This document shows positions 34,261 through 45,200 of a DNA stretch of 64,000 nt, in pieces. The stretch lies in assembly GCF_900107205.1 (NCBI RefSeq), contig NZ_FNPC01000007.1, positions 1 to 64,000 of the forward strand. Direction: 5' to 3'. Under the pieces are notes generated by a model, which worked only from the letters and a program-made list of their open reading frames with translations, was not told the DNA's origin and did no database searches. A program made the position numbers and the translations under genes. This stretch comes from Halopenitus persicus (GTDB taxonomy: Archaea > Halobacteriota > Halobacteria > Halobacteriales > Haloferacaceae). The stretch's first letter is position 1, and each line of letters opens with the position of its first letter.

Positions 34261-37200
34261 ATGAGCGGATCTTCTGGACGAGAGAAGGTTCAAGAATTGG
34301 TTGCTGCATATGAGGCTAATCGGGCTGAGTATCAAGATCCATCATACCAGGAGGCTGAAGTTAGAGAGGATTTCCTGAATCCGCTGTTTGAAGCACTGGG
34401 ATGGGATGTAAATAATGATAAAAATAAATCTCCATCTGTCAGGGATGTCAAAAAAGAGGCTCGCCAACAAACGGACCAGGGTACGACCCGAAAACCTGAT
34501 TACGAGTTTAGGGACGATCAGGCGAATCCGGCTTTCTATGTAGAGGCCAAGAAACCCTCTGTTTCGCTGGACAGTGATGGCCCAGCCCGTCAGACCAGAG
34601 AATACGGCTGGACATCGAATCTTACTATCTCTATTCTGAGCAACTTTGAACGCCTTATCATCTATGACTGTAAGGTTCCGGTCGATGAGGACGATGACCC
34701 GCATATCGGCCGTTTGCAAACATATCACTATACCGAGTATGTCGATAAATTCTCTGAGATTGCTGGAATTTTATCGCGGGAAGCCGTTCTGGAGGGAGCC
34801 ATCGAAGACGAATTTGGCGACCCCAGTGAGGCGGCTGAGCGGAAGACTTTCGATGAACTCTTCCTTGAACAATTGGAGCGATGGAGACAACTCCTGGCCG
34901 AAGACGTAGTTGAAAACAACGACAATATCAATAATCGCGATCTCAATTATTTGGTTCACCGTGTACTTAACCGCGTTATATTCCTCCGGGTGGCGGAAGA
35001 CCGTGGTCTGGAAAGACACGAACAATTGAAAGAACTGGATGAGTACACATATCAAAAACTTGAGGGTCTATTTGAAGAAGCAGAAGAACGCTATAACTCT
35101 GAGCTTTTCGATTTGCTGGAAGACTATTCGGCTGAGAACATCGATATTGATGCTGAGGTAGTTGGGACAATTTTGGAGGAGCTCTACTATCCACATAGTC
35201 CATATAATTTTGCAGTCGTCGAGAGTGATATCATAGGACGGATCTACGACCTGTTTCTTGGGAAGGAGCTCAGAAGAGATGGTGATGAGTTGGTTGTTGA
35301 AGAGAAGCCAGAGGTACTCCATTCCCAGGGTGCGGTAAGTACTCCAGATGCCATTGTAACCGAAATTGTGGAAGAGTCGGTGGCCAAGAAAATCGAACAG
35401 CGTGATCCAGAAGATCTAGATGGATACACTGTTGCTGACATCTGCTGTGGATCAGGAGTATTCCTCACGAAGGCTTACGAAGTGCTGGTTTCACACTACC
35501 GAGACTGGCACGCTGAGCATAAGCCGGAAGCGGATGTCCTAATTGAGGTTGGTGACGAACTTCGCCTAAAGTATGAGGAACAAAAGAGGATACTCGAAGA
35601 GCATATTCGAGGTCTTGATATTGATCCCTTAGCAATTGAGGTGACTCGATTCAACCTGACGCTGAAATTGCTAGAGGACCAGCCCTCTGCACTAATTGAT
35701 CAGTATGAGCGTACCCGTGATGACCCCCTCGTGGGTGAACTTGGAGGGGTTGTGAAGCATGGGAACGCATTGGTGTCGACAGATTACTACACGAATTTCG
35801 ATGTTTCTGATGATACTGCATATCAGGTCAACCCATTTGACTTTGAGTCCGAGTTTTCGTCTGTGATGGAGCAGGGTGGCTTTAACGCAGTTATTGGGAA
35901 TCCTCCATATATTCGAATTCAAAAAATGAGGGAATACACTCCTGATTCTGAGGTTGAATACTATTCTGATGTATATCAGTACGAAACCGCTCAGGAGAAC
36001 AATTACGACAAGTACTGCCTGTTCATCGAACGAGCTCTTGATCTCGTTTGTGAAAACGGAGATGTCGGGTATATTGTCTCCCAGAAATTCCTCACCATCG
36101 AAGTTGGTAGGCAGGTCCGAAAACTCATCGCAGATCGGGAAGCTCTTCGCAAACTCGTACACTTTGGGGTGAATCAAGTCTTCGAAAATCATAGCACGTA
36201 TACGTGTTTGCTGTTTCTCAATTCCAACGGGACTGATAATTACACCGTGGAGACTGATTTTGACTATGAAGCCTGGAAGGAAGGCGATCATAACCCCTCG
36301 GTTTCGACAGGAGAAACAGACGCCTTGTCAGACGAACCTTGGAGCTTCGTAGGTGATGCAGTTGATGACTTATTCAGTCGAATTCGGGAGGAATGTGAAT
36401 ACAACCTTGATGACGTAGCAGATGTTTTTGTAGGATTACAAACGAGTAGGAATTCGGCCTACTTCCTCAAAGATTATGAATACAGGAATGGGTTTTACCA
36501 TTTCACTGACTACAAGGGTAACTCTCAAAAAGTCGAGGAGGAATTAGTCCGGGACCACCTACACACGTATAACAAATGGAAGCCGTCAATTAGATTCCTC
36601 GACAAGGTAATCTCCAACCAGAAGCTCATATACCCATACGAAGATGGGGAGGTCATCTCTCCCGATGAGATGCAAGACAGATTCCCTGAAGCTTGGGAAT
36701 ATTTCACCACAGACGAGGTGAAAAAGGATCTCAAAACCCGAGACCTATACGATACAGACGTTGATGGAGCATTCTACCGATACGGTCGTAAACAGGGCTT
36801 CGGGAAGATTGAAAAGGATAAGATCGTTGTTCAGGTTCTGGCACTAGAACCCCGATATGGATTAGACCGGAACGGCATTACGAATACCGCCGGCGGAAAT
36901 GGTCCGTTCTACAACATTAAGTCTACAGATTCATTACCGGATGATTCCGAACACGTTGTTGATTTAGATCTCCGCTATCTGATGGCTGTGCTATCGCACC
37001 CGGTTATCGAAGCAATGGTACGGGCCCGCAGCACGTTCTTCCGGGATGGATACTATTCGCATGGCGGGCAGTATATTGAGCATATCCCCATCAAAGCGAT
37101 AGATGAGAGTAGCGATGAAGAACAAGAAACCTACCAAGAGATAATCTCGGATGTTCAAACTCATATTGATCTCTCTGCAGACCTCCGTGACGAATCTGAC

Positions 37201-37320
37201 CCCAATCGTCAGTCTCAGATTGAGACACGGATGGAATCTCTCCGGGATTCGATTGAAAATAAAGTTAGTAGCCTTTACGACCTTTCGGCGGAGCAGATAG
37301 AGATAGCTGAAAGCGTCTGA
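34261..37320 (+). CDS. Type IIG restriction-modification enzyme (nuclease plus N6-adenine methylase)
   Basis: 1019 residues from ATG 34261; a TATA-like TTTTATTAT at 34232-34240 suits a leaderless start there rather than at 34249. The N-terminal nuclease has KPDYEFRD and FYVEAKKPSV (PD-(D/E)xK). The methylase core has motif I VADICCGSGVFLTKAY and motif IV VIGNPPYIRIQK, an adenine-specific NPPY. The last 400 residues contain the target-recognition region (DVFVGLQTSRNSAYFLKDYE, PIRFLDK-like and YSHGGQYIEHIPI). It would cut unmodified foreign DNA and methylate one strand of its site. Together with the next gene it forms a two-gene operon, eight bases apart. Base composition is AT-richer than the surroundings. 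Confidence 0.9.
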   Translation: MSGSSGREKVQELVAAYEANRAEYQDPSYQEAEVREDFLNPLFEALGWDVNNDKNKSPSVRDVKKEARQQTDQGTTRKPDYEFRDDQANPAFYVEAKKPSVSLDSDGPARQTREYGWTSNLTISILSNFERLIIYDCKVPVDEDDDPHIGRLQTYHYTEYVDKFSEIAGILSREAVLEGAIEDEFGDPSEAAERKTFDELFLEQLERWRQLLAEDVVENNDNINNRDLNYLVHRVLNRVIFLRVAEDRGLERHEQLKELDEYTYQKLEGLFEEAEERYNSELFDLLEDYSAENIDIDAEVVGTILEELYYPHSPYNFAVVESDIIGRIYDLFLGKELRRDGDELVVEEKPEVLHSQGAVSTPDAIVTEIVEESVAKKIEQRDPEDLDGYTVADICCGSGVFLTKAYEVLVSHYRDWHAEHKPEADVLIEVGDELRLKYEEQKRILEEHIRGLDIDPLAIEVTRFNLTLKLLEDQPSALIDQYERTRDDPLVGELGGVVKHGNALVSTDYYTNFDVSDDTAYQVNPFDFESEFSSVMEQGGFNAVIGNPPYIRIQKMREYTPDSEVEYYSDVYQYETAQENNYDKYCLFIERALDLVCENGDVGYIVSQKFLTIEVGRQVRKLIADREALRKLVHFGVNQVFENHSTYTCLLFLNSNGTDNYTVETDFDYEAWKEGDHNPSVSTGETDALSDEPWSFVGDAVDDLFSRIREECEYNLDDVADVFVGLQTSRNSAYFLKDYEYRNGFYHFTDYKGNSQKVEEELVRDHLHTYNKWKPSIRFLDKVISNQKLIYPYEDGEVISPDEMQDRFPEAWEYFTTDEVKKDLKTRDLYDTDVDGAFYRYGRKQGFGKIEKDKIVVQVLALEPRYGLDRNGITNTAGGNGPFYNIKSTDSLPDDSEHVVDLDLRYLMAVLSHPVIEAMVRARSTFFRDGYYSHGGQYIEHIPIKAIDESSDEEQETYQEIISDVQTHIDLSADLRDESDPNRQSQIETRMESLRDSIENKVSSLYDLSAEQIEIAESV

Positions 37321-37327
37321 TCTCACT

Positions 37328-38968
37328 ATGGAATCTGAACAAGACCGGAAACTCAGAGGAGGATTTTACACTCCAGAACCAATCGCAGATTTTCTCGCTG
37401 ACTGGGCTGTCCAAGACTCGACTACATCTGTCTTGGAGCCCAGTTGCGGTGACGGGAATATAATTGCCAGTCTAATCAATCGCTGTGAAGAACTTGAGGA
37501 CCCAGGGCGAAAAGTTACTGGCGTCGAATTCAACGCTCAGGAGGCGACGAAAGCTGAAGAACGGGGAAAGAAACTTCGAGATGCTACTGAGCTTGAGATA
37601 ATCAACGAGGACTTCTTCAAATATTGTATCAATCAGACTCGTTGGAAGCAATCGGAATTTGATGCTGTTGTAGGAAACCCTCCGTTCATCCGTTACCAGG
37701 ATTTCCCGGAAGAGCAGCGTGAACGAGCATTGGAAATCCTCTCTGGGTCAGGTCTTTCTAAAACAAGACAGATGAATGCTTGGATGCCATTCTTAATCGG
37801 TGGTACCCAGCTCCTCTCCGACGACGGCCGGCTTGCGATGATCGTGCCGGCTGCACTATTGCAAGTAAAATATGCGGGTGAATTGAGGGAGTTTTTGATT
37901 GAACAATTTAGTCATCTGACGATAATCACATTCACCGAATTGGTATTTGATGATGTACTAGAAGAAGTAGTTCTCGTCCTAGGTGAGCGTAACGGGAAGA
38001 AAGCAGCCGGAATGAATCTGATTGAGCTTGATAATGTAGATGATCTGGAAGAATATACTCACAAGTCGTTTGATGAGTCTGAAGTCAAGGACGTTAAACA
38101 CTCGACAGAAAAATGGACGCTGTACTTCTTAGAACAAGATCATATTGACTTAGTTCGTGAACTTCCTAATAGGGAAGGTATTGCTCCTGTTGATGATTTT
38201 GCAGATGTGAACGTTGGTGTAGTAACGGGTCGGAACGCCTTCTTTCTTCAAAGCCAAATTGAAGAGGAAACCAGAGGTCTCAGCGACTATACGCGGCCGA
38301 TTGTCACCCGAAGTGCACACCTAGGGGATGGCGTTCGATTTACCAGAGACGTATATCAAAATAACATCTCGGAAGATCGACCAACAAGGTTGCTTGATAT
38401 CCCCGAAACAGAGTACGAAGATCTTCCACAGGCAGTCCGAGCATACATCCGACTTGGGGAGTGGCACGGTTATCACACGGGGTATAAGACTAGCCTTCGC
38501 GACTACTGGTATACTGTCCCGTCAACTTGGATTCCAAGTGGATTCCTACTTAGACAGATTCACAAATACCCCAAGTTCGTATATAATGAGACTGACGCCA
38601 CGTGTACTGATACGATCCACCGGGTCAATTATAATGGTCCTGAGGAGGATGCGCGTAACTTCTTCGCCGCGACCCATAATTCGTTAACATGGGCATTTTC
38701 TGAATTTATTGGACGTAGCTACGGTGGCGGGATTCTTGAGCTTGAGCCTAATGAAGCGGAAGAACTCCCCATCCCTACTAAAAACTGGGATGAAATTGAT
38801 TTAGATCGTGTAGATGATCTCTTGCGCTCTAGTGGTCCTGAAGCAGTATTGGAATATACTGATAATATTCTTCTGAAGCAAGGGATTGGTCTTAGTGATA
38901 ACGAGATTCAAGAACTCCGAGATGTCTGGAAAATACTGCAAGAACGACGACTAAATCGGTCCCACTGA
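37328..38968 (+). CDS. N6-adenine DNA methyltransferase (partner of the type IIG enzyme)
   Basis: 546 residues. Motif I is VLEPSCGDGNIIASL and motif IV AVVGNPPFIRYQDF (NPPF, N6-adenine type). A TRD-like half follows (FADVNVGVVTGRNAFFLQSQ; YHTGYKTSLRDYWYT; ELEPNEAEELPIP). It has no nuclease domain. Type IIG enzymes with asymmetric sites often need a second methylase for the opposite strand; the position eight bases after the restriction gene fits this role. An independent orphan methylase is possible but less likely. Confidence 0.9.
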   Translation: MESEQDRKLRGGFYTPEPIADFLADWAVQDSTTSVLEPSCGDGNIIASLINRCEELEDPGRKVTGVEFNAQEATKAEERGKKLRDATELEIINEDFFKYCINQTRWKQSEFDAVVGNPPFIRYQDFPEEQRERALEILSGSGLSKTRQMNAWMPFLIGGTQLLSDDGRLAMIVPAALLQVKYAGELREFLIEQFSHLTIITFTELVFDDVLEEVVLVLGERNGKKAAGMNLIELDNVDDLEEYTHKSFDESEVKDVKHSTEKWTLYFLEQDHIDLVRELPNREGIAPVDDFADVNVGVVTGRNAFFLQSQIEEETRGLSDYTRPIVTRSAHLGDGVRFTRDVYQNNISEDRPTRLLDIPETEYEDLPQAVRAYIRLGEWHGYHTGYKTSLRDYWYTVPSTWIPSGFLLRQIHKYPKFVYNETDATCTDTIHRVNYNGPEEDARNFFAATHNSLTWAFSEFIGRSYGGGILELEPNEAEELPIPTKNWDEIDLDRVDDLLRSSGPEAVLEYTDNILLKQGIGLSDNEIQELRDVWKILQERRLNRSH

Positions 38969-39084
38969 TACTGCAAAGGTAATTCTCTTTTTGAATCCCT
39001 CAACCTGATTGCAGATACATAATCTTAGTCCTATGAGTATCGCCAATAGTGAAGTGTGGTCGATAACTTGGTGGGAAGTGTTCG

Positions 39085-42000
39085 ATGGATTCAACGCTTC
39101 TCATCGGCCCGAAACACGCCCGATTGGAACGACGGGCATTTCAGCGGGCTGCTGACATCGCCACCGATTCGCTGGGGAGTATTCTCTTCATAACGCGGAA
39201 CGACGCTCGCCGGAGTATAGTTGAGGACCGCTGGGCCGCGTCCCACGAACCCCTCCGTCTTCGTGCCGAGACGCTCGATGCGGTCGTTCGGGAGTGGTAC
39301 GAAGAGCTCCACGGTCCGGTCCAGCCACTCTCCGGACAGCTGAACCGCCGGCTGGCGGAGTACGCGCTCGACAGAACGACAGCCGAAACAGATGGCGCTC
39401 TTGCCGGCGAACCAGCCTCTGCCGCCCTCGCTGATTCGTTCAGTAGCCGCTTCTCACTCTTCGATGACGCCGGCGTCGAGACTGCCGACGTATTGGCAAC
39501 GGAGTTCGAGGGCTCAGCCCTCGATGACCGTATCGCGGCAGCTACTGTCGACGCGTACCGCCACTATCAGGATCTCCATGCTGACTACGTTGATGAGTGG
39601 GTCTGTACTCGAGGAGAGATGTTTGACGCCGTCGCGACGACAGACGGGTCACTATCGGCGCTCTCTCCGGAACTGGATGTCGTCGTCCTTTCCGGGTATC
39701 ACGAATTCCGTCCCGTCGAACGCCGCCTCATCGAACGCCTCGTTGACGAACTTCCGATGATCGCACTGCTGCCGCTCCACCAAGATGGCCGGAGCGGAGT
39801 CGACTCCGTTGCGGAGGACGCCTTGGATGTCTACGAAGCACTTGACTTTGAGACACTAGAACTCGAGCCCGTCGACGAGTCAGGGCAGGCCTTCGGAACG
39901 ATCACCGAGTCGCTCTACCGCCCGGACCCGGACACTGTCCCTGCTCCAGACACTCTGCAATGGCGTGAACTCCCGACGCCCGAGCGCGAGATTCGCTTCG
40001 TCGCTCGCGAGCTCCGGACTGAGTTGGCCAATGGTCGCGATCCTGACGACCTGGCTGTGGTCGTACCTGGGACCGAGGCCTATTCGGGATACGTCGAAGA
40101 CACGTTCGATACGTTCGACATCCCGCACGTCACGACCGCCGCCTCACAGCTGAACCGAACGTTCACTGGGAGCGTCGTCCACGACCTCCTGAACCTCGCC
40201 GAACCGGATCCGCGGGCTGAGGACCTCACGTCCCTGTTTGCGAATCCACTAGTCAATGTCGTCGACACCGACCAAGCCAACGCCGTCACGGCAGCTGCTC
40301 GCCGGCGTGACACCGTTTCTGTGTCACCCCTGCTCGATGACGTCGACGGCGAGGCGGCGGAACTGATCGAGAACCTACTGGCAACGCTAGAGACGCTCCG
40401 AACAGGCGACGTCGAGGGCGCAACCGAGACGCTCCGTCGACTGTTGGACGACCGGTTCGACCTAGAGGCGGCGACGGAGGACTACGCCAGCGGCGCCGAG
40501 CAAGCCGTCGAACAGCGAGCCTACAACCTCGTGGATGAGGTCCTCTCCTCGTTCGAGTCGCTGGCGGCGGTCAATAGCGATCTCTCCCCGTTGGCACTGT
40601 TCACCCGTGCGTTCGATGGTGTGCCGATCCGGATTCCGCAGCGCGCTGCCGGCGGCCACGTCGAAGTGATGGGTTTGCTCGACGCTCGGATGCGCTCGTT
40701 CGAGAGGGTGTTTCTCGTGGGCCTGACGAGCGAGCACTTTCCGGTGACGCCGGAACGCCCGGCTTTCTTCGAGGAGATGACCGACGCCCACCCGCGGTTC
40801 GACACCGGCGACGAGCGCCTCCGTGGCCGCTATCTCTTCGCGACGCTCCTCGCGAACGTCGACGAACTCACGGTCACCACACCAGAGACGGGCGACGACG
40901 AATCCGCCGTCGTCCGGTCGCCGGTCCTCGACGAACTCCAGCGCGTGACTGGCATCGAACCCCAAGACGGGCTCGACGACCGCGTGGGCTCTCGCGAAGA
41001 CCTTCAGCGGCACGTCGCTGCAACGGCCGACCGGCGTGCGGCAGTCAGCCGCGCCGGCGACCGAGGTGATCTCTCCCCCGAGCAGACCAAGCGCACGGAT
41101 CGGGGACTCCACTGTGCGGCCAACAGGGGAACGGCTGGCCTCTCCGACCACGACGGCGTGTTGGATCCCGAGACAGTCGATGAGGTATACCCTTCGTCGG
41201 AGCGGGAACCCTACAGCGCGAGTCGCATCGAGCGATACGTCGAGTGTGGGTTCAAGTTCTACGCCGACGAAGTGCTCGGAATCGAGGATCCCGACGACGT
41301 CGAAGTCGTCCCCACACCCCTCGAAACCGGGTCGTACGTTCACGACGTCCTCGAACGGTTCTTCGCGGATATACAGGACGAGACCGGGGACGGTGTCGAT
41401 CTCACGGACTTCGACCGCGAGGACCTGGCGACACACCTTCGCGAGATCGCCGTCGAGGAACTCCGGGATGCTGACTTCGAGTACGACGGCCTGTTCTACG
41501 AATGGTGGAAGGCGGAGCTGTTTGCGGGCCTGGGTGACGGCGAGAGTGCTCCGTACGAGGCCGGGAGCAAACCCCACGACGCACCGGAACAGGGGTTGTT
41601 CGCTACCTTCCTCGACAACGAACTCTCGCGGGACGGCGCCGCCCGCCCACACCTGTTCGAAGCCCCGTTCGGCGAGGGGCTTCCTGACTCGGATGCTGGA
41701 CCGTTCATGGTTGAGCGGCCGGACGGCTCGACTGTCTCGATTCGAGGTTACATCGACCGCGTTGACGTGAGTCGGGATGGCGAACAACCGACGCTCACGC
41801 TCTACGACTACAAGACTGGTCGAGCACCGTATATGACGAAGACGACCGGCGGCACGAAGTTCCAGCTCCCCATTTATTTGCTTGCTGCCGCCGAGGTCGT
41901 CGACGGTGACCTGTTCGCGGAGGGCTCGCTCTCGTCGACGTACTATCAGGTGCGACCGCCAAACGACCTCAAGGTTCCACGCGGCGTCGAATCGAAGTTC

Positions 42001-42273
42001 GATTCAGAGGTCGAACTCCGCCGGTTCCTGAACGATGTCGTTCCGGAGTGGTTGGGCCAGATCGACGAGGCGATCGGCAACGGACGGTTCCACACGACGC
42101 TTCTGTCCGCCCGCGGAGCAAACTGCCGATACTGTGACTACCGTCGGGCGTGCGATGTCCGCCATCACCGCAAGCGGGAGTTCGTCGAGAAGGTCCACGA
42201 GGACGAGGCTGCGTACGTTCCGCTTCGTGTTCACGATGGTGAGGACATCGAGGCGGTGATGAGCGATGACTGA
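39085..42273 (+). CDS. AddB-like helicase/PD-(D/E)XK nuclease
   Basis: 1062 residues. The N-terminal part is an inactivated UvrD-like helicase fold (LLIGPKHARLERRAFQRAAD; ILFITRNDARRSIVEDRW; LRLRAETLDAVVREWYEELH). The C-terminal nuclease has the AddB iron-sulfur cysteines: one in VECGFKFY before the nuclease, the rest in ANCRYCDYRRACDVRHHRK. The catalytic residues are in GYIDRVDVS and LTLYDYKTGRAP with QLPIYLLAA. Together with the next gene it forms an AddAB-type machine for double-strand break resection and foreign DNA degradation. The two genes overlap by eight bases. AddAB is bacterial in origin and is found in haloarchaea. Confidence 0.85.
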   Translation: MDSTLLIGPKHARLERRAFQRAADIATDSLGSILFITRNDARRSIVEDRWAASHEPLRLRAETLDAVVREWYEELHGPVQPLSGQLNRRLAEYALDRTTAETDGALAGEPASAALADSFSSRFSLFDDAGVETADVLATEFEGSALDDRIAAATVDAYRHYQDLHADYVDEWVCTRGEMFDAVATTDGSLSALSPELDVVVLSGYHEFRPVERRLIERLVDELPMIALLPLHQDGRSGVDSVAEDALDVYEALDFETLELEPVDESGQAFGTITESLYRPDPDTVPAPDTLQWRELPTPEREIRFVARELRTELANGRDPDDLAVVVPGTEAYSGYVEDTFDTFDIPHVTTAASQLNRTFTGSVVHDLLNLAEPDPRAEDLTSLFANPLVNVVDTDQANAVTAAARRRDTVSVSPLLDDVDGEAAELIENLLATLETLRTGDVEGATETLRRLLDDRFDLEAATEDYASGAEQAVEQRAYNLVDEVLSSFESLAAVNSDLSPLALFTRAFDGVPIRIPQRAAGGHVEVMGLLDARMRSFERVFLVGLTSEHFPVTPERPAFFEEMTDAHPRFDTGDERLRGRYLFATLLANVDELTVTTPETGDDESAVVRSPVLDELQRVTGIEPQDGLDDRVGSREDLQRHVAATADRRAAVSRAGDRGDLSPEQTKRTDRGLHCAANRGTAGLSDHDGVLDPETVDEVYPSSEREPYSASRIERYVECGFKFYADEVLGIEDPDDVEVVPTPLETGSYVHDVLERFFADIQDETGDGVDLTDFDREDLATHLREIAVEELRDADFEYDGLFYEWWKAELFAGLGDGESAPYEAGSKPHDAPEQGLFATFLDNELSRDGAARPHLFEAPFGEGLPDSDAGPFMVERPDGSTVSIRGYIDRVDVSRDGEQPTLTLYDYKTGRAPYMTKTTGGTKFQLPIYLLAAAEVVDGDLFAEGSLSSTYYQVRPPNDLKVPRGVESKFDSEVELRRFLNDVVPEWLGQIDEAIGNGRFHTTLLSARGANCRYCDYRRACDVRHHRKREFVEKVHEDEAAYVPLRVHDGEDIEAVMSDD

Positions 42274-45200
42274 GGACCCCGAGGAGATTCAGCTCACAGA
42301 GGAACAGGAGGACGCGCTCGCCCAGGGCCGGAACGTCGCGATCACTGCCGGCGCCGGGACGGGGAAGACGACGACGCTCACCGAGCGGTACGTGACGATT
42401 CTGGCCGAGAACCCGTCGCTCACTCCGGAGAACATCGTCACGATCACCTTCACGCGAAAGGCTGCTGCCGAACTGACCGAGCGCGTTCGGGAGGAGGTGT
42501 ACGACCGGCTCGAGGCCGTCGACTCACCAGAGGCCTATCACCGCTGGCGAAACGTCCTCGACGACCTGGAGGACGGCTACGTCCACACCATTCACGCGTT
42601 CTGTACCCGGCTCCTGCGGGAACGGGCTGTCGAGGCTCCGGTCCCGCTCGGCTTCGACGTGCTCGACGAAGACGGCGCCGCGACACTCCAACGCGAAGTC
42701 GTGACGGAGTTCTTCGAACGCAACCAAGACGATGACGACGTGGAGCTCCTTGCTCAGCTTTGGAGTCGTGACCAGTTGGTCGATGTACTCGCTGGATTAC
42801 TCGATGATCGCCCACAGAGCGAGACCGTCCTTGAGGCGTGGCGTGACGCCGAGGTCGATGACTACGTCGATATCTGCTGGGAGTTTGTCTGTGACCTCGA
42901 TGCTGCCGACGCTCGACAGACGCTGTATGCGGACGGACTCCTCGAGCAGCTACGCACGGTCGCGGGCCGCGTCGACCGTGAGGGCGCTATCGCCGACGAG
43001 GACGGCCTTGGGGCCTACCGGACCTTCACCGAGGTCGCGACGACACTCTCGGACGACCCGGAGGAAAGCGATCCTCGCGACTGTCAGCGGGCAATCCTCG
43101 AGCTCTACGAGGCCTGTGAGAAGAAGAACGGCGGCCTCTACAGCAGTTCGAGGTACGTCGTCGGTGACCGGGACGATTGGGGTGAGTACGGTGACGTCTA
43201 TGACGACCTGAAAGACACCATCGACACGGTCATCGATGCCGTCGAACCGCACGCGGATGCGGTCGAGACGACGCCAGGGGAACTGGAAGCGAATAGCGCT
43301 CACTACGCGCTGGCTCTGATGCGGGTCTTCGACGACGTCCTCGCAACCTACACCGACGAGAAGGAGCGCCGCGATACGCTCGACTTTCCCGACGTGATCG
43401 AGACAACCCTCGAGTTCTTGCGAGCGAACGATGCCGTCACGGAGCGGCTCCGAGAGCAGTTTGCGGCCGTGATGGTCGACGAGTTTCAGGACACGGACCC
43501 GCGTCAGTGGGAGTTGGTCAAGCTCCTCACGGGCGTTGACGAGCAGGCGGCGTCGAACGTCTTCCTGGTCGGCGACGAGAAACAGAGCATCTACGGATTC
43601 CGTGGGGCCGACGTGACGACGTTCGGGGATGCGCGCAGAGAACTCCAGACCGTCAACGAGGCCCGTGGGGTTGACGACGTTCCCGACAGCGATGCCGAGA
43701 GTCCGACCGCCCTCGAACTCTCCGGGAATTTCCGGACGCTGGACGAGCCGTTGTCGTTCCTGAACGAGCTCTTCGAGTACCTGTTCCAGCCGGAGGGTGA
43801 CAGCCACGAACCCCACGAAGCGCCACCGCAGGAGTTGACCACACAACGCGACCGTATCGAGGACATCGAGGGACTGACCGGGAGTGTCGAGTATCTCGCT
43901 GTCCCCGACGACGCTGACACGGCGGCAGAGCTTTTCGGCGACGACCATCCGGTCGCCGAAGGTGCGCTGGACCACACCATCGAGGCCGAGGCGCAAGCGC
44001 TCGCTGCTCGACTGACCCACCTGTTCGACGATCCGCCGCAAGTCCAAGACCCCGACACGGGTGCTCATCGCGACGCTACGCCGGACGACACGGCAATCCT
44101 CCTCCGCCGGCGAACCCATTTGGATCGGTATCAGCGCGCCCTTGAGGAGTACGACATCCCCTACACTGTCGTCGGTGGCGTCGGGTTCTACGATACGCCT
44201 GAGGTCCAGGCGCTCACGAACCTGCTTCGAGTACTCGGTGATCCACAGGACGACGTCTCTCTCTACGGGGTGCTTCGGTCGCCGCTGTTCGGATTCGCGG
44301 ATGATCGCCTCGCACCGGCGGTCGCAGAGGCTGATTCAGTGTGGGACGCGCTCGCCGAGACGGACGATCCACAGCTCGCGGACGCGTTCGACCTCCTCAC
44401 AACGTGGCGGACTCTCAGCGGCTGTGCGACGCCGTCCGAAGATGGCGTCCTCCCGTGGAACCGCCTGCTGTCCCGAGTGATCGACGACACGGGGTATCTG
44501 GCGAGTGTGAGTGCTGATGAACGCGGTCGACAAGCCGTCGCGAACGTCGAGAAGTTCCGCGACCAGGTCCGTACTTGGAGCGAGAACGGTGTTCACACAG
44601 CTGCCGGGTTGCTTCACTGGATCGACCGCCAAGCCGAGATCGATCCTCGTGAGGGGGAGGCAGATATTCCAGGTGACGCCGAGGGCGTCCGGATTATGAC
44701 GATCCATTCCGCGAAGGGACTCGAGTTCCCGATCGTCACGGTCCCCGATCTCGGGAGTGATCTCAACTTCGGTCGCTCCGTCGACGACTATGGCTACGTT
44801 CGACTCGTGGATAGAACTGATAACGCGCCACCGGTGCCGGCGGTCGGCGGGCCGAATCCGGGCGATGCGTTCTCCATCGAGAAGACGGCCGTCCACGAGT
44901 ACGCCGACCGACGGTCGCGTCCACAGGAGCGGGCAGAGTCAAAACGCCTCCTCTACGTAGCGTGTACACGAACGCGGGATCACCTCCTTCTCTGCGGTAC
45001 GCACGAGATGGATGTTGGCGAGTCCGGCGATATTGAACTCGGTGAGCCTGCAGCCTTCGACGACGCGGACCGGTGGAGTGACTGGCTTCAGCCATCCCTC
45101 CTCGACGGAGCACTCGTCGCCGAGGCGGTTCGTGACGGACAGGCCTGTGGCGAGATAGATGGGGCTAGCTATACTGTTCGCAGGCCGCCACGCCCAGTAG

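Noticed and set aside
40462-41787. 441-codon minus-strand frame antisense to the AddB-like gene
   Set aside because: The plus strand encodes a continuous AddB-like protein with nuclease motif and iron-sulfur cysteines across this span.
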